Shown: positions 52,624 through 62,455, counted from the first letter of the stretch. The stretch: 64,000 nucleotides of DNA from Pseudomonas moraviensis (GCF_900105805.1 NZ_LT629788.1:1240001-1304000); one strand, 5' to 3'. A program made the numbers and translations. The notes: generated from the sequence alone by a model not told the origin.

Positions 52624-53169
52624 ATGAAACTGTCTCGACTGCTGCTGTCTTTTATTCTCACGTTAACCGGCTGCCATTCCAACGTCAGAGATTCTTCCCC
52701 CAGCCTCCTGAAAAACGGCTTGCAACTACAACAAAGAACTGTCACGCCAGATACGCAACACGCCAAAGTAATCATGAAAGCCACAGGTTACACATACCCT
52801 GTCGAGTTCTCGGTTCGCCGGGCTTCAGATCCCGATCAACGAATGGAAGTGCTGGGTACCGTGGTGGATTCCGGGCGGGGCAAGGTATTCGGCTGGATCG
52901 CCAAACTCAGCGAAGCGGCCAATAGCGCCACGTTCAAGCACTTCCCTCAGTTGGAAACGCAAGCCAATGCCGACGAACCCTTCGAGGTGTCGGGGCGTTC
53001 CAACAGCATGGGCACCGGCAATACTTATAGCTGCGGGCCGCTGAACAGCACTTTTACGCCGGAGCGAAGCACGGTCTACCTGGTGGAGTTTCAGTTTGCC
53101 GGGCAGGGTTGCGAGCAGCATGTTTACGATGTCACCCAGCCGGATCAACGTCGCCTTATCGGAGGCTGA
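52624..53169 (+). CDS. Hypothetical lipoprotein, 181 aa
   Basis: Signal peptide MKLSRLLLSFILTLTGCHSN with lipobox Cys at 17 and GGAGGG upstream. The mature part is beta-rich (KVIMKATGYTYPVEFSVRRA; TVYLVEFQFAGQGCEQHVYD) with two Cys that could form a disulfide. No family recognised. It lies between the dead DUF4291 gene and the tpsA remnant, within the decayed CDI island, and could be cargo or an accessory lipoprotein. Confidence 0.65.
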   Translation: MKLSRLLLSFILTLTGCHSNVRDSSPSLLKNGLQLQQRTVTPDTQHAKVIMKATGYTYPVEFSVRRASDPDQRMEVLGTVVDSGRGKVFGWIAKLSEAANSATFKHFPQLETQANADEPFEVSGRSNSMGTGNTYSCGPLNSTFTPERSTVYLVEFQFAGQGCEQHVYDVTQPDQRRLIGG

Positions 53170-53187
53170 GGCATTTGAAATTAAATC

Positions 53188-53248
53188 GGGTAAATGGGAA
53201 CAAACCACGTTTAGAAGGCACTCCAAAACGTGCTCTGTCCCCGTTTCC
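53188..53248. repeat. RAYT-linked inverted repeat at the tpsA break
   Basis: GGTAAATGGGAACAAACCAC (53189) followed after about 22 nt by the inverted form ACGTGCTCTGTCCCCGTTTC (53229-53248). These are diverged copies of the ends of the transposase element at 58328-59167. The tpsA-like coding sequence starts exactly where the second arm stops. Confidence 0.75.
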
Positions 53249-56200
53249 TTTGCAGCCAGCAACACCGCACCGGCTCTGACCTGGACAGTCGGTAATGTTG
53301 CGGTAAATGCCCAGGACCATCTGGTCGCAGCGACCAGTGGCGGGCCGCGCAACCTGTTCATCGATGCCCCGGCAGCGGTGTCTGACAGCACGCGCGCCGT
53401 TGACACTTTCCACCGCACCCCAAGCATGGTTCAGGCGGTTGCCAGTACGGTCGATGTCAAGGTACCAGAGGGCGCCACCGGCTCGGGCATGGCAAGTCGC
53501 GGCAACGACATGAAAGAGTCGATCGACACCCGTCCGGTCACCCGTGTTACTGGACTACCTGACACCAAAGCACCGTCCAATCCGCACAAATACCTGATCG
53601 AAACCAACCCGGCACTCACCGACATCAAGTCGTTCATGAGCTCCGATTACCTGCTCGACAAACTTGGCTTCGACCCCGACCAGAGCGCCAAGCGTCTGGG
53701 CGACGGCCTCTACGAACAACGCCTGATCCAGCAAGCCGTCACCGCTCGCACCGGCCAGGCTTTCCTCGATGGCCAGACCTCCAACGAGGGCATGTTCAAG
53801 TACCTGATGAACAACGCCATCGCCAGCAAGGACGCACTCAACCTGTCGGTCGGCGTCGGCCTTACATCGCAGGAAGTCGCGGCGCTGACCCACGACATCG
53901 TCTGGCTCGAAGAACACGAAGTGAATGGCGAGAAAGTGCTGGTGCCGGTGGTTTATCTGGCGCAAGCCAATGGCCGTCTCGGCCCGACCGGGGCGCTGAT
54001 TGCCGGTAACGATGTGACGCTGATTGCGGGTGAAAACCTCGATAACGTCGGTACGTTGAAAGCGACGAATAACCTGTCCGCCACAGCCGGCAAAGACTTG
54101 GTCAACAGCGGCTCAATCGAGGCGGGTAATCATCTGGATTTGCTGGCGACCAACAACATCGTCAACAAGGCGGGCGGCATCATTACCGGCAAGGACGTCA
54201 GCCTGACCACTCGCACCGGCGATGTGATCAACGAACGGACCATCACCTCAAGGGACGACCAGTACGGGTCAGTCACCCAGCATAAGGATTACGCCGATAA
54301 CGCCGCACGCATCGAAGCCGTCAACGACCTGACTGTCAAAGCGGCGAAGGACATCAACGTTATTGGCGGTGTTCTGAAAAGCGGCCAGGACATGACGTTG
54401 AATGCCGGGCGCGACGTCAATGTCGCCTCAGTACAGGTCAACGACAGCGTGTCACTCGGGTCGAGGGCAAGTGCCAGCGATGTTACCCAACTGGGTGCTG
54501 ATATCGATGCCGGGCGTGATTTCAAGGCAGACGCCAAACGCGATATCCACATCATCGCCAGCGAAATCGATGCCAAGCGCGATGTATCGATGAAGGCGAC
54601 CGAGAATCTGGTGATTACCTCGGCGGCGGACGAGGAACATTCGAACTCGAAAAACAAGAACGAGAAACGCCAGGAGGACCATGTCACTCAGGTCATGTCA
54701 GGCATCACCGCAGGCGGCGATGTCAGGCTGGATGCGGGCAAAGACCTGAGTGTGATTTCCAGTCGGGTGACGGCGGGGGATGAGGCGTATTTGGTGGCTG
54801 GTGACAACCTGCAGATCCTGGCGCTGCAAGACACCGATTACTCGCTTTACGACATGAAGAAGAAGGGCGGCTTCGGCAAGCTGAAAATGCAGCATGACGA
54901 GGTCACCGACAACAAGTATGTCGGCTCGGAAATCAAGGCTGGCGGCGATCTGACGCTCAAGAGCGGAGGCGATCAGCTTTATCAGGTCGCCCAGCTCGAA
55001 AGTGGCAACAACATCACACTCGATAGCGGTGGGGCGATCACGTTTGAAGCGGTAAAAGACCTTCATAACGAAAGCCATACCAAGACTGACAACAACGCCG
55101 CGTGGGTGTCCTCCAAGGGCAAGGGCAACACCGACGAAACCCTGCGTCAGACCCAAATGATTGCCAAGGGCAACATCGTCATCAAAGCCGTCGATGGCTT
55201 GAAGATCGATATCAAGGATGTGAACCAGCAGTCCGTCAGTCAGACCATCGACAGCATGGTCAAGGCTGACCCGCAGTTGGCGTGGTTGAAAGAGGCCGAG
55301 GCCCGTGGGGACGTCGACTGGCGTCTGGTTAAAGAGATTCACGAGTCGTTCAAGTACAACAACTCGGGGCTTGGTCCGGCTTCGCAGATGATTATTGCGA
55401 TCGTTATGGCTGCGGTTGTTGGACCGGCAGCTTTGACGGCGATGAGTGGGATGGGCACGTTCTGGGCGGCATCTTATGCTGCTGTAGCCACCGGAGCAGC
55501 GACAAATGCCGCCACCAGTTTTATCAATAACGGTGGCAACCTTGGCGCTGTATTCAAAGATGTAACGTCTTCTGATGCGCTGGCTGGCTATGTTATTTCA
55601 GGAGTAACTGCTGGCCTGACGGCGGGCTACTTCGACAGCATTCTCAAGACCACAACAAATCCGATAACCGGCCAAGTCATGACTGACTTGAGCAGTCTGG
55701 AAGGCATCGGCCGTTTCGCCGGTAACCAGCTGCTGCAGAACACGACTTCCACTGTTTTGGGCGCGACTTTCGGTCAGCACGCGAATTTCGGTAATGCGTT
55801 GACGGGCGCTCTGTTGAGTACTCTGAACGCGGCGGCATTCAATGCTGTAGGCGATTTTGCTGCTAAACAGGGCTGGAAAGACGGCAGTCTCGAAAAAATC
55901 GCATTGCACGCGGTTGTTGGAGGGTTGCTGACTGAAGCTGCGGGTGGCGATTTCAAAACGGGTGCATTGGCGGCGGGTGCAAATGAGGCTCTGGTTACCC
56001 AGTTGGCCACGCTGGTCAAGAACGACAGCAACCTGTTGTCGATGTCCTCCCAACTGGTGGGTATCGCTGCGGCAGCCGTAAGCGACGGTAACCTTCAAGA
56101 GGGCGCGACTATTGCGAAGGACGCTACTAATTACAACTACCTTATGCACCACGAAATCGTGGAAATGTTGGATGAGCAGGCAAAATGCGCATCCGAGACG

Positions 56201-57097
56201 TGCAAAGCAGAAGTGCGAGAGCGTTATGCCAATCTGGATGAGCAGCGAAATGCGGAGTTGGGTAGCCTCTGTCAGAAAAACTTAAGTGCCTGCAAGCAGC
56301 TTTCGGATCAGCTCCTAGCCGATCAGCCAAAAATTCGCGAACTGGCAGAGCAGCTCAGGCTCAGTGGGGATATAGGTGCAGCTGCAAACGTAGGCTGGAT
56401 CATTACGGAGAATAACCAAACTGCGCAAAACACGATCATCAGAGAGATTGTGGTTCAGCGTGATGGTGAAAGCGCCGCGTTTTGGGCAGATGCTGCAGGC
56501 GTAGCCGCAGATGTCGCGGGCGGTGGTAAACCGGGCGGTAGCAAAGGAACGACTAAGACTGGCATTGCTGATAACACCGAGTCTTCCCTCCCAAATTCAC
56601 CGTCCACGAAAGGGCCGAGTGAAGATATACCTCCTGCCACGTCTGCCATTTCCCGCGTAGGTTTGAAAGAGGATCTCGCAGGACAGGCGGGCATTCCGCG
56701 GGATATGATTGGTAATCCATCCAGCGTTTGGGGACGATCGATTGACGATATTAAACAGTCACTTACAATGGACGGAGCAACCGCTACTTTGTCGACTAAG
56801 AGCAAAACGTCAGGTAATGCTCAAGTTTACGAGATCAGTGGGAGTGCAACAGGTATTAAGGAAATCCAATATAGTCCGTCTACCGTTGATAGCGTCAATA
56901 AATCAACGCACATAGGTGAGTACTATAGAATCACGTATAGTGATAATACTTCAGTTAAAGTGGTTGATCCTGATACGTATCGACCTCAGTTTAAAGGGCC
57001 GAACGAGCCGATTTATGACAAAGATACGCTTTTCATGAACCCTCAGGGGCAAGAAATGCTATTTAACCCGGCTACCAACAAGTGGGTACCAAAATGA
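53246..57097 (+). pseudogene. TpsA/CdiA-type filamentous haemagglutinin, 5'-truncated, with C-terminal toxin domain
   Basis: About 1280 codons of the C-terminal part of a two-partner-secreted exoprotein. The signal peptide and TPS secretion domain are missing, and no valid start is seen at the break (only a TTG inside the preceding lipoprotein gene keeps the frame open). Visible parts: haemagglutinin repeats (VTLIAGENLDNVGTLKATNN; DMTLNAGRDVNVASVQVNDS), a DUF637-like hydrophobic block (MIIAIVMAAVVGPAALTAMS, about 55390-56100), a pretoxin region with four Cys and DATNYNYLMHHEIVEMLDEQ, and a toxin domain at about 56655-57097 (GIKEIQYSPSTVDSVNKSTH; HIGEYYRITYSDN). The toxin type is unknown to me. 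The next gene overlaps by 4 nt and is probably its immunity gene. Confidence 0.8.
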
Positions 57098-57639
57098 GTA
57101 ATGTTTCTATATCTTGGGTCGCAACCATATTGCCTGGAAGATCACTTGCTGGAGTGCCGCTAGGGCTAGCGGCGCCTGATCTCGAAACATGGCTGGCAAT
57201 GTATGCTATCGACGAAGCAAAAACCTTATATAAATTTGAAGAAGGTCCAATCCTAAGGTTGACAAAGTGCGATAATCGAAAGGGCGAAGGTGGTTATGTA
57301 TTTTATTTATATGATAATAGTGTTATCAATTCCAATAAGTTTGGTATTCCTGCTTTAAGTATAATGCTGAAATGCAACAAAGTTTTCGCGCTTAAAGTTT
57401 ATGATTTTAGTTTTCCCGGTGAGGCGGCTAGTGCTTTTGTCTACCAGGGATCGCTAACTTCGAATATAAGATTGGGGAGCAATGTTGCTGAGTTGAAAAA
57501 AATCACGTCATTGGACTTTGATAAGGGCGAAGGCTGGTTTATAACAGATGAAAAGTTTGGTTTGATTGAGGTTTCAGGCTGGGGAGTACCGCTGGAAGAA
57601 GAACCTCAGCAGCTGATTACTGCCATTTGTGTAATTTGA
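57094..57639 (+). CDS. Putative immunity protein for the tpsA toxin domain, 181 aa
   Basis: Starts ATGA-overlapping the tpsA stop (MSNVSISWVATILPGRSLAG). Low GC, no signal peptide, mixed alpha/beta composition with DLETWLAMYAIDEAKTLYKF and TSLDFDKGEGWFITDEKFGL. The 4-nt overlap directly after a toxin C-terminus is the standard place of a CdiI immunity gene. No family recognised, as usual for these fast-evolving proteins. Confidence 0.65.
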   Translation: MSNVSISWVATILPGRSLAGVPLGLAAPDLETWLAMYAIDEAKTLYKFEEGPILRLTKCDNRKGEGGYVFYLYDNSVINSNKFGIPALSIMLKCNKVFALKVYDFSFPGEAASAFVYQGSLTSNIRLGSNVAELKKITSLDFDKGEGWFITDEKFGLIEVSGWGVPLEEEPQQLITAICVI

Positions 57640-57700
57640 TGCGCTTGCACGGAAGCCGATCCGGATGCTTCTTCATGACTCGATAATGCAAGTTGATAAA

Positions 57701-57727
57701 TGGATAAATGGGGACAGACCACGTTTA
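57701..57727 (+). repeat. RAYT-linked repeat copy
   Basis: TGGATAAATGGGGACAGACC followed by ACGTTTA, matching the left end of the transposase element at 58328. It lies just upstream of the HEAT-like gene, so that gene is flanked by two direct copies. Confidence 0.85.
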
Positions 57728-57744
57728 GAAAGTAGGTGAAGGCG

Positions 57745-58380
57745 ATGGATCCCAAAACATACGAACTGCTCAATGGTATTCCGGAACACGCCGATTACGC
57801 TGTGGAGGCGGGTGACCTTGACCGAGAAGACATTTCACAAGAAAGAATGGCGGCAGTGAGACAGCTGCTCAACTGTGAGAATGAAATGGAGCGTTTTCAG
57901 GCTTCTAAACTTCTCACCAGTTGGGGCGTCCATGACGGCTTGATAGTGCTGGAAGAATATATGCGGCGCCCAGAGATTATTGAGGGTATTTATACCCATA
58001 GACTCCATGGGTACGATGATACATATCGGCATATATTGATGGCAGTGACGATGTATTTCGCGAATGCCGCTGAGGTCAGTGGAAAGGAATTAGCGAGGCG
58101 TCAGGTATATGATGTGCTTTCAAAAATAATCGCTCTGGCCAACGAGAGGCCTTTTGAAATATCGGAAATATATTCTTTCGTGCATCGTGAAAAGTATTCA
58201 GAGTACCTCCCGCTGCTGAAGCAGCATTTGATCGCAATGGTTGAACATCCCGAACTGCACCGATGGAAAGTCAAGGATGCCATTGGTTTGATAATGGAGT
58301 TTGATGCTGATTTTGTCAGAGCTTTATTGGATAAATGGGGACAGACCACGTTTAATGTAATTGACTGCAACAATACGTAA
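57745..58380 (+). CDS. Helical (HEAT-like) immunity-type protein with repeat-derived C-terminus
   Basis: A 211-aa acidic helical protein (MDPKTYELLNGIPEHADYAV; NEMERFQASKLLTSWGVHDG; EYLPLLKQHLIAMVEHPELH) resembling the HEAT-like immunity proteins often found downstream of CDI toxins. The natural sequence seems to end at about VRALL; the last residues DKWGQTTFNVIDCNNT are encoded by the RAYT-linked repeat at 58328-58354 and what follows. So it was cut at its 3' end when the element arrived. Residual function is possible. Confidence 0.6.
   Translation: MDPKTYELLNGIPEHADYAVEAGDLDREDISQERMAAVRQLLNCENEMERFQASKLLTSWGVHDGLIVLEEYMRRPEIIEGIYTHRLHGYDDTYRHILMAVTMYFANAAEVSGKELARRQVYDVLSKIIALANERPFEISEIYSFVHREKYSEYLPLLKQHLIAMVEHPELHRWKVKDAIGLIMEFDADFVRALLDKWGQTTFNVIDCNNT
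58328..58354 (+). repeat. Left end of the RAYT element
   Basis: TTGGATAAATGGGGACAGAC then CACGTTTA. It is inversely matched by AAAACGTGGTCTGTCCCCGT at 59146, so the two bracket the transposase gene. It lies inside the 3' end of the HEAT-like gene. Confidence 0.85.
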
Positions 58381-58448
58381 AAATTTGCCATCATGTTTAC
58401 CTTTCGGCCCGCTAAGCTTTCAGTTCGACCAATTGAAAGGATTCATTG

Positions 58449-59141
58449 ATGCCGCGTAGAGCCCGAGTTTTGATACCAGGCGTGCCACTCCACTTGATTC
58501 AGCGAGGAAACAATAGATCTGTCTGTTTTTTTACCGAGGAAGATTACCTTTTTTATTTGGAGCTTTTGGTCGAGCAGGCTTCTAAAAATGACTGTGATAT
58601 TCATGCGTGGTGCTTAATGACCAATCACATTCATTTGTTAGTCAGTCCTCATAATGCCAACAGCGCAAGCCTGCTGATGAAAGGTGTCGGTCAGAGATAC
58701 GCTCAATATATAAATCGTACGTATAGTCGCAGCGGGTGTTTGTGGGAAGGCCGGTATCGTTCATGCCTTGTTGAGAATGAACGATATTTGTTGTGTTGTT
58801 ATCGATACATCGAATTGAATCCCGTGAGAGCTAAAATAGTAAATCATCCGGCAGAATATCGCTGGTCAAGTTACCGTGTTAACGCACAATCAGAGCGATC
58901 ACACATTGTTACCCCTCATGCTCAGTATTTGGCGCTTGGAGGGCTGGGCGGGCAACCGGCAGAAGCTTACCGCGAACTGTTCAAAAATGACTTAGAGTCG
59001 GAATTGGTTGACCAGATTCGTGACGCGACCAATGGAAATAATGTTTTTGGCGGTTCAAAGTTTGCTGTTGATGTCGAGGCAATGATCGGTCGTCGTGTGC
59101 AGCGAGGGAGCCCGGGACGGCCCAAAAAGCCGACGATTTAG
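58449..59141 (+). CDS. REP-associated tyrosine transposase (RAYT)
   Basis: A 230-aa Y1/HUH transposase of the IS200-related RAYT group. The N-terminus MPRRARVLIPGVPLHLIQRG has the family's PG-x-x-x-H-x-x-x-R-G opening; the HUH motif is MTNHIHLLVSP; the catalytic tyrosine region is GQRYAQYINRTYSRSGCLWE; then YIELNPVRAKIVNHPAEYRW, another hallmark. RAYTs make single-strand cuts and mobilise or copy short palindromic repeats. Short inverted copies bracket this gene (58328-58354, 59144-59167), and more copies of the same sequence lie at 51337, 53189 and 57701. Confidence 0.93.
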   Translation: MPRRARVLIPGVPLHLIQRGNNRSVCFFTEEDYLFYLELLVEQASKNDCDIHAWCLMTNHIHLLVSPHNANSASLLMKGVGQRYAQYINRTYSRSGCLWEGRYRSCLVENERYLLCCYRYIELNPVRAKIVNHPAEYRWSSYRVNAQSERSHIVTPHAQYLALGGLGGQPAEAYRELFKNDLESELVDQIRDATNGNNVFGGSKFAVDVEAMIGRRVQRGSPGRPKKPTI

Positions 59142-59143
59142 TG

Positions 59144-59167
59144 GAAAACGTGGTCTGTCCCCGTTTT
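59144..59167 (-). repeat. Right end of the RAYT element
   Basis: GAAAACGTGGTCTGTCCCCG then TTTT, the inverse of the left end at 58328-58354. Confidence 0.88.
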
Positions 59168-59175
59168 CTCCAAGC

Positions 59176-59218
59176 AAAAAAAGGGGCGAATTCATGTCGA
59201 TGAATTCGCCCCTTTTTT
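59176..59218. terminator. Rho-independent bidirectional terminator
   Basis: AAAAAAGGGGCGAATTCAT, loop, ATGAATTCGCCCCTTTTTT: a 19-bp stem with A-run and T-run on both sides. It separates the transposase gene from the convergent monooxygenase gene. Confidence 0.93.
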
Positions 59219-59242
59219 ATTGAGTGTCAGCCTACCGTGCTG

Positions 59243-60286
59243 TCAGCGAAACGCCGGCACCACATGCTTGATGAACAGCTCCAGCGACTTCTTCTTCTCC
59301 GCATGCGGCAAGCTGTTGTCACACCAGAAACTGAACTCATCCACGCCCAGTTCCTGGTAGTACTTGATCCGCGGAATGATCTCTTCCGGGGTGCCGATCA
59401 TCGCGGTCTTGTGCAGGCTTTCCAGTTCAAACTCCGGACGCCCGGCAAATTTCTCCTCGGGGCTCGGGGCGAGGAAGCCGTTGACCGGGGTTTGCTTGTT
59501 GCCGAACCACGCGTCGAAGGTGCGGTAGAAACGTGAGATGGCTTTTGCGCCGACTTTCCAGCCGTCCGGTTCGTCGGCGGTGTGCACGTGGGTATGGCGC
59601 AGCACCATCAGTTGTGGGCGCGGCACGTCAGGGTTGTTGTCCAGCGCGGTCTGGAATTTGTTCTTCAGGTCGAGGACTTCTTCGTCGCCTTTCATCAAAG
59701 GCGTGACCATGACGTTGCAGCCGTTGGCCACGGCGAAGTTGTGCGAGTCGGGGTCGCGGGCGGCGATCCACATTGGCGGATTTGGTTTCTGGATCGGCTT
59801 CGGCACGCTGGTGGAGGTGGGGAATTTCCAGATGTCGCCGTCGTGGGCGTAGTCGCCTTGCCACAGGGCGCGGACCACCGGGACCATTTCGCGCAGGGCC
59901 TGGCCACCGCTGGAGGCGGGCATGCCGCCGACCATGCGGTCGAATTCGACTTGATAGGCGCCGCGTGCGAGGCCGACTTCCATGCGGCCGTTGCTGATCA
60001 CGTCGAGCAGGGCGCATTCACCGGCGACGCGCAGTGGGTGCCAGAACGGCGCGATGATGGTGCCGGCGCCGAGGTGGATGGTCGTGGTTTTCGCTGCGAG
60101 GTAGGCCAGCAGCGGCATCGGGCTTGGGGAGATGGTGTATTCCATGGCGTGGTGTTCGCCGATCCACACGGTGCTGAAACCGCCGGCCTCGGCCATCAGG
60201 GTCAGTTCGGTCAGGTCTTCGAACAGTTGGCGGTGGCTGACGCTTTCGTCCCAGCGTTCCATGTGTACGAACAGGGAAAATTTCAT
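59243..60286 (-). CDS. LLM-class flavin-dependent monooxygenase
   Basis: A 347-aa luciferase-like TIM-barrel enzyme using reduced FMN and O2. Blocks: MKFSLFVHMERWDESVSHRQ, GGFSTVWIGEHHAMEYTISP, LGAGTIIAPFWHPLRVAGEC, RMEVGLARGAYQVEFDRM. Such enzymes need FMNH2 from a partner reductase; one is encoded at 62575-63060. It is divergent from the chemoreceptor gene, with a palindromic site (60419-60435) between. The substrate is not known. Confidence 0.9.
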   Translation of the reverse strand: MKFSLFVHMERWDESVSHRQLFEDLTELTLMAEAGGFSTVWIGEHHAMEYTISPSPMPLLAYLAAKTTTIHLGAGTIIAPFWHPLRVAGECALLDVISNGRMEVGLARGAYQVEFDRMVGGMPASSGGQALREMVPVVRALWQGDYAHDGDIWKFPTSTSVPKPIQKPNPPMWIAARDPDSHNFAVANGCNVMVTPLMKGDEEVLDLKNKFQTALDNNPDVPRPQLMVLRHTHVHTADEPDGWKVGAKAISRFYRTFDAWFGNKQTPVNGFLAPSPEEKFAGRPEFELESLHKTAMIGTPEEIIPRIKYYQELGVDEFSFWCDNSLPHAEKKKSLELFIKHVVPAFR

Positions 60287-60418
60287 GACGCTACCTCGAG
60301 TCTTTTGTAATTGGCCGGTCGTGTGCGGGCCTGTCGAACTGACGTGAACGCTGTGCGCTCGCTAGTCTTCTCACCATTCAAGCACGCCTGCAAGGACGGC
60401 TGTTCGGTTGATTGAATA

Positions 60419-60435
60419 TTGGTATACCATAATAC
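60419..60435. promoter_or_regulatory. Palindromic operator candidate, site 1
   Basis: TTGGTATACCATAATAC, with perfect palindrome TGGTATACCA (60420-60429). It lies between the divergent monooxygenase and chemoreceptor genes and recurs as 63109-63125 and 63282-63298. It probably binds one shared regulator, perhaps of the GntR family (inference). Confidence 0.65.
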
Positions 60436-60489
60436 GGAATATCCGCAAAATATTTCTGACCGACACTTCGAACAAGGAAGGCGCAAGCA

Positions 60490-62436
60490 ATGAACATAAA
60501 ACAAAAACTGACTTTGGCGTTTGCGGTAATCGCCAGCCTGCCGGTGTTACTGGTGGCAGCGCTGATCATCCTCAATGTCCGCGAGGGCGCGCGCGACACC
60601 TTTACCGACAGCACCGGGCGCGAAGTGCGTCAGGTGGAAAACGCCATGCAGCTGTTTTTCGAGGGCATCAGCCAGAACGTTGCCTACCTGGCCGAGCATC
60701 CGCAACTGCAGAGCATCGACGCCAGCCTCAAACGCTACCTGAGCAGTGACGCCGCGCAAGTGCCAATGGGGCCGCAGGATCAACAGCTGTTCAAGCTGTT
60801 TGATGGTCTGGCCAAGGCGCATCCGGCTTACACCTACCTGTCACTCGGCACCGAGCAGGGCGGTTATCTGTTCTGGCCGGGCGATGCGCAACTGGCGAAC
60901 TACGATCCGCGCACCCGTCCCTGGTACAAAACGGCGATGGCAAATCCCGGCAAAACGCTGCGCACCGAGGCCTATTACTGGGCGGCGGATGATGTGGTGC
61001 TGGTGAGCACCGTGCGCAGTTTCAACAACCAGTTGGGCAGCAATGCCGGCGTAGTCAACATCGACGTGTCGCTCAAGCAATTGACCGATCTGGTCAAGCA
61101 GATCCGCCTCGGTGAAAGCGGTTATCTGATGTTGATGGAAGCAAACAACACCGTGCTGGTCGACCCGAGCGACCCGGCGCACAACTTCAAGAAACTCAGC
61201 GAGCTCGGCGACGGTTATCAGCAACTGGCCGAGGCCGGCAAAGGCCTGGTCGAGGTGCAATTGGCCGGCGAGGATTACATGGCGCTGGTCTGGCCCTCGC
61301 AGGCGTTGGGCTGGCGGTTTGTCGGCTTGGTGAAGGCGAGCGATGTGATGGCAGGGGCGACTCGTTTGACCTGGCTGATCGGCGCTATCGCAGTGATCTG
61401 CGCGTTGCTGTTTGCGATGGTCGGCGCGTGGTTCGCCGGGCTGATGGTCAAGCCGATTCGTGGTGTCGCCAGCGGTCTCGAAGGCATTGCTCAAGGCGAG
61501 GGCGATCTGACGGCGCGACTGGAAGTGCGCGGGCAGGACGAAACCGCGCAATTGGCTGGATGGTTCAACCAGTTTCTCGAAGCGATCCGTACGCTGATCC
61601 AGCGTATCGGCCAGGCGGCGGGACAGATTCACAGCAGCTCCGGCAGCGCCACCGAAGTCTCGGCGGAAATGGCCGACGTGGCTGCACGTCAGCGCGAGGC
61701 GGTGGATATGGTGTCGACCGCGTTTCACGAAATGGTCGCTACGTCCAACGAGGTCGCGCGCTCGTGCAGTCAGGCCGCCGACTCGGCAGACAACGGTCAG
61801 CGCCAGGCACACACCGGGCAGCAACAGATCGACGCGGCGGTGAGCAACGTCGGCCGTTTGAGTCAGGAGATCGGCCACAGTGCCGAGGCGATGCAGCAAC
61901 TGGAGCAGGACAGCAACGATATCCAGTCGATCCTCGGCACCATCCGCTCGATTGCCGAGCAGACCAATCTGCTCGCGCTCAACGCCGCTATCGAAGCCGC
62001 GCGCGCCGGAGAACAGGGCAGGGGCTTTGCCGTGGTCGCCGATGAAGTTCGCGCGCTGGCCAAGCGCACTTCAGACTCGACCGGTGAGATTGACGCACTG
62101 CTGGGCAATCTGGCGCGGCGCACTCATCAGATGGGCAAGCAGATGCACGCCAGCCTGGAGGTGTCGCAGGAAACCGTGGTGTCGATCAACGAGGCGCGGG
62201 CGAGTTTTGAATTGATCCGGGAATCGGTCGACGTGATTCGCGACATGAACACGCAGATCGCCACGGCGGCGGAGGAACAGCATCAGGTAGCCGAGGACAT
62301 CAATCGCCACATCAGCCAGATTCATGGCGATGCGCAGTTAGTGGCAAGCCTTGCGGACTCGACTCGCCAGGATGCGCAGAACCTGACGGCGTTGTCGCAG
62401 ACGTTGAATCAGTTGGTGAGCCGGTTCCGGACGTAA
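60490..62436 (+). CDS. Methyl-accepting chemotaxis protein, dCache type
   Basis: A 648-aa chemoreceptor: TM1 at about residues 9-31, a periplasmic double-Cache domain (about 35-275, with YDPRTRPWYKTAMANPGKTL and EAYYWAADDVVLVSTVRSFN, the typical ligand-pocket blocks), TM2 at about 285-310, HAMP, then the signalling domain with tip IAEQTNLLALNAAIEAARAG and GRGFAVVADEVRALAKRT. The WYK and Y-W-A-A-D blocks resemble dCache receptors for amines or amino acids. It shares an operator-like site with the oxidation and uptake genes around it, so it probably senses their substrate. Confidence 0.92.
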   Translation: MNIKQKLTLAFAVIASLPVLLVAALIILNVREGARDTFTDSTGREVRQVENAMQLFFEGISQNVAYLAEHPQLQSIDASLKRYLSSDAAQVPMGPQDQQLFKLFDGLAKAHPAYTYLSLGTEQGGYLFWPGDAQLANYDPRTRPWYKTAMANPGKTLRTEAYYWAADDVVLVSTVRSFNNQLGSNAGVVNIDVSLKQLTDLVKQIRLGESGYLMLMEANNTVLVDPSDPAHNFKKLSELGDGYQQLAEAGKGLVEVQLAGEDYMALVWPSQALGWRFVGLVKASDVMAGATRLTWLIGAIAVICALLFAMVGAWFAGLMVKPIRGVASGLEGIAQGEGDLTARLEVRGQDETAQLAGWFNQFLEAIRTLIQRIGQAAGQIHSSSGSATEVSAEMADVAARQREAVDMVSTAFHEMVATSNEVARSCSQAADSADNGQRQAHTGQQQIDAAVSNVGRLSQEIGHSAEAMQQLEQDSNDIQSILGTIRSIAEQTNLLALNAAIEAARAGEQGRGFAVVADEVRALAKRTSDSTGEIDALLGNLARRTHQMGKQMHASLEVSQETVVSINEARASFELIRESVDVIRDMNTQIATAAEEQHQVAEDINRHISQIHGDAQLVASLADSTRQDAQNLTALSQTLNQLVSRFRT

Positions 62437-62455
62437 TCAGCTACACCGAAACCCC

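Noticed and set aside
53096..53245. In-frame 5' extension of the tpsA remnant
   Set aside because: It starts at a TTG inside the preceding lipoprotein gene and passes through the inverted repeat; it carries no export signal and is an accidental open frame.
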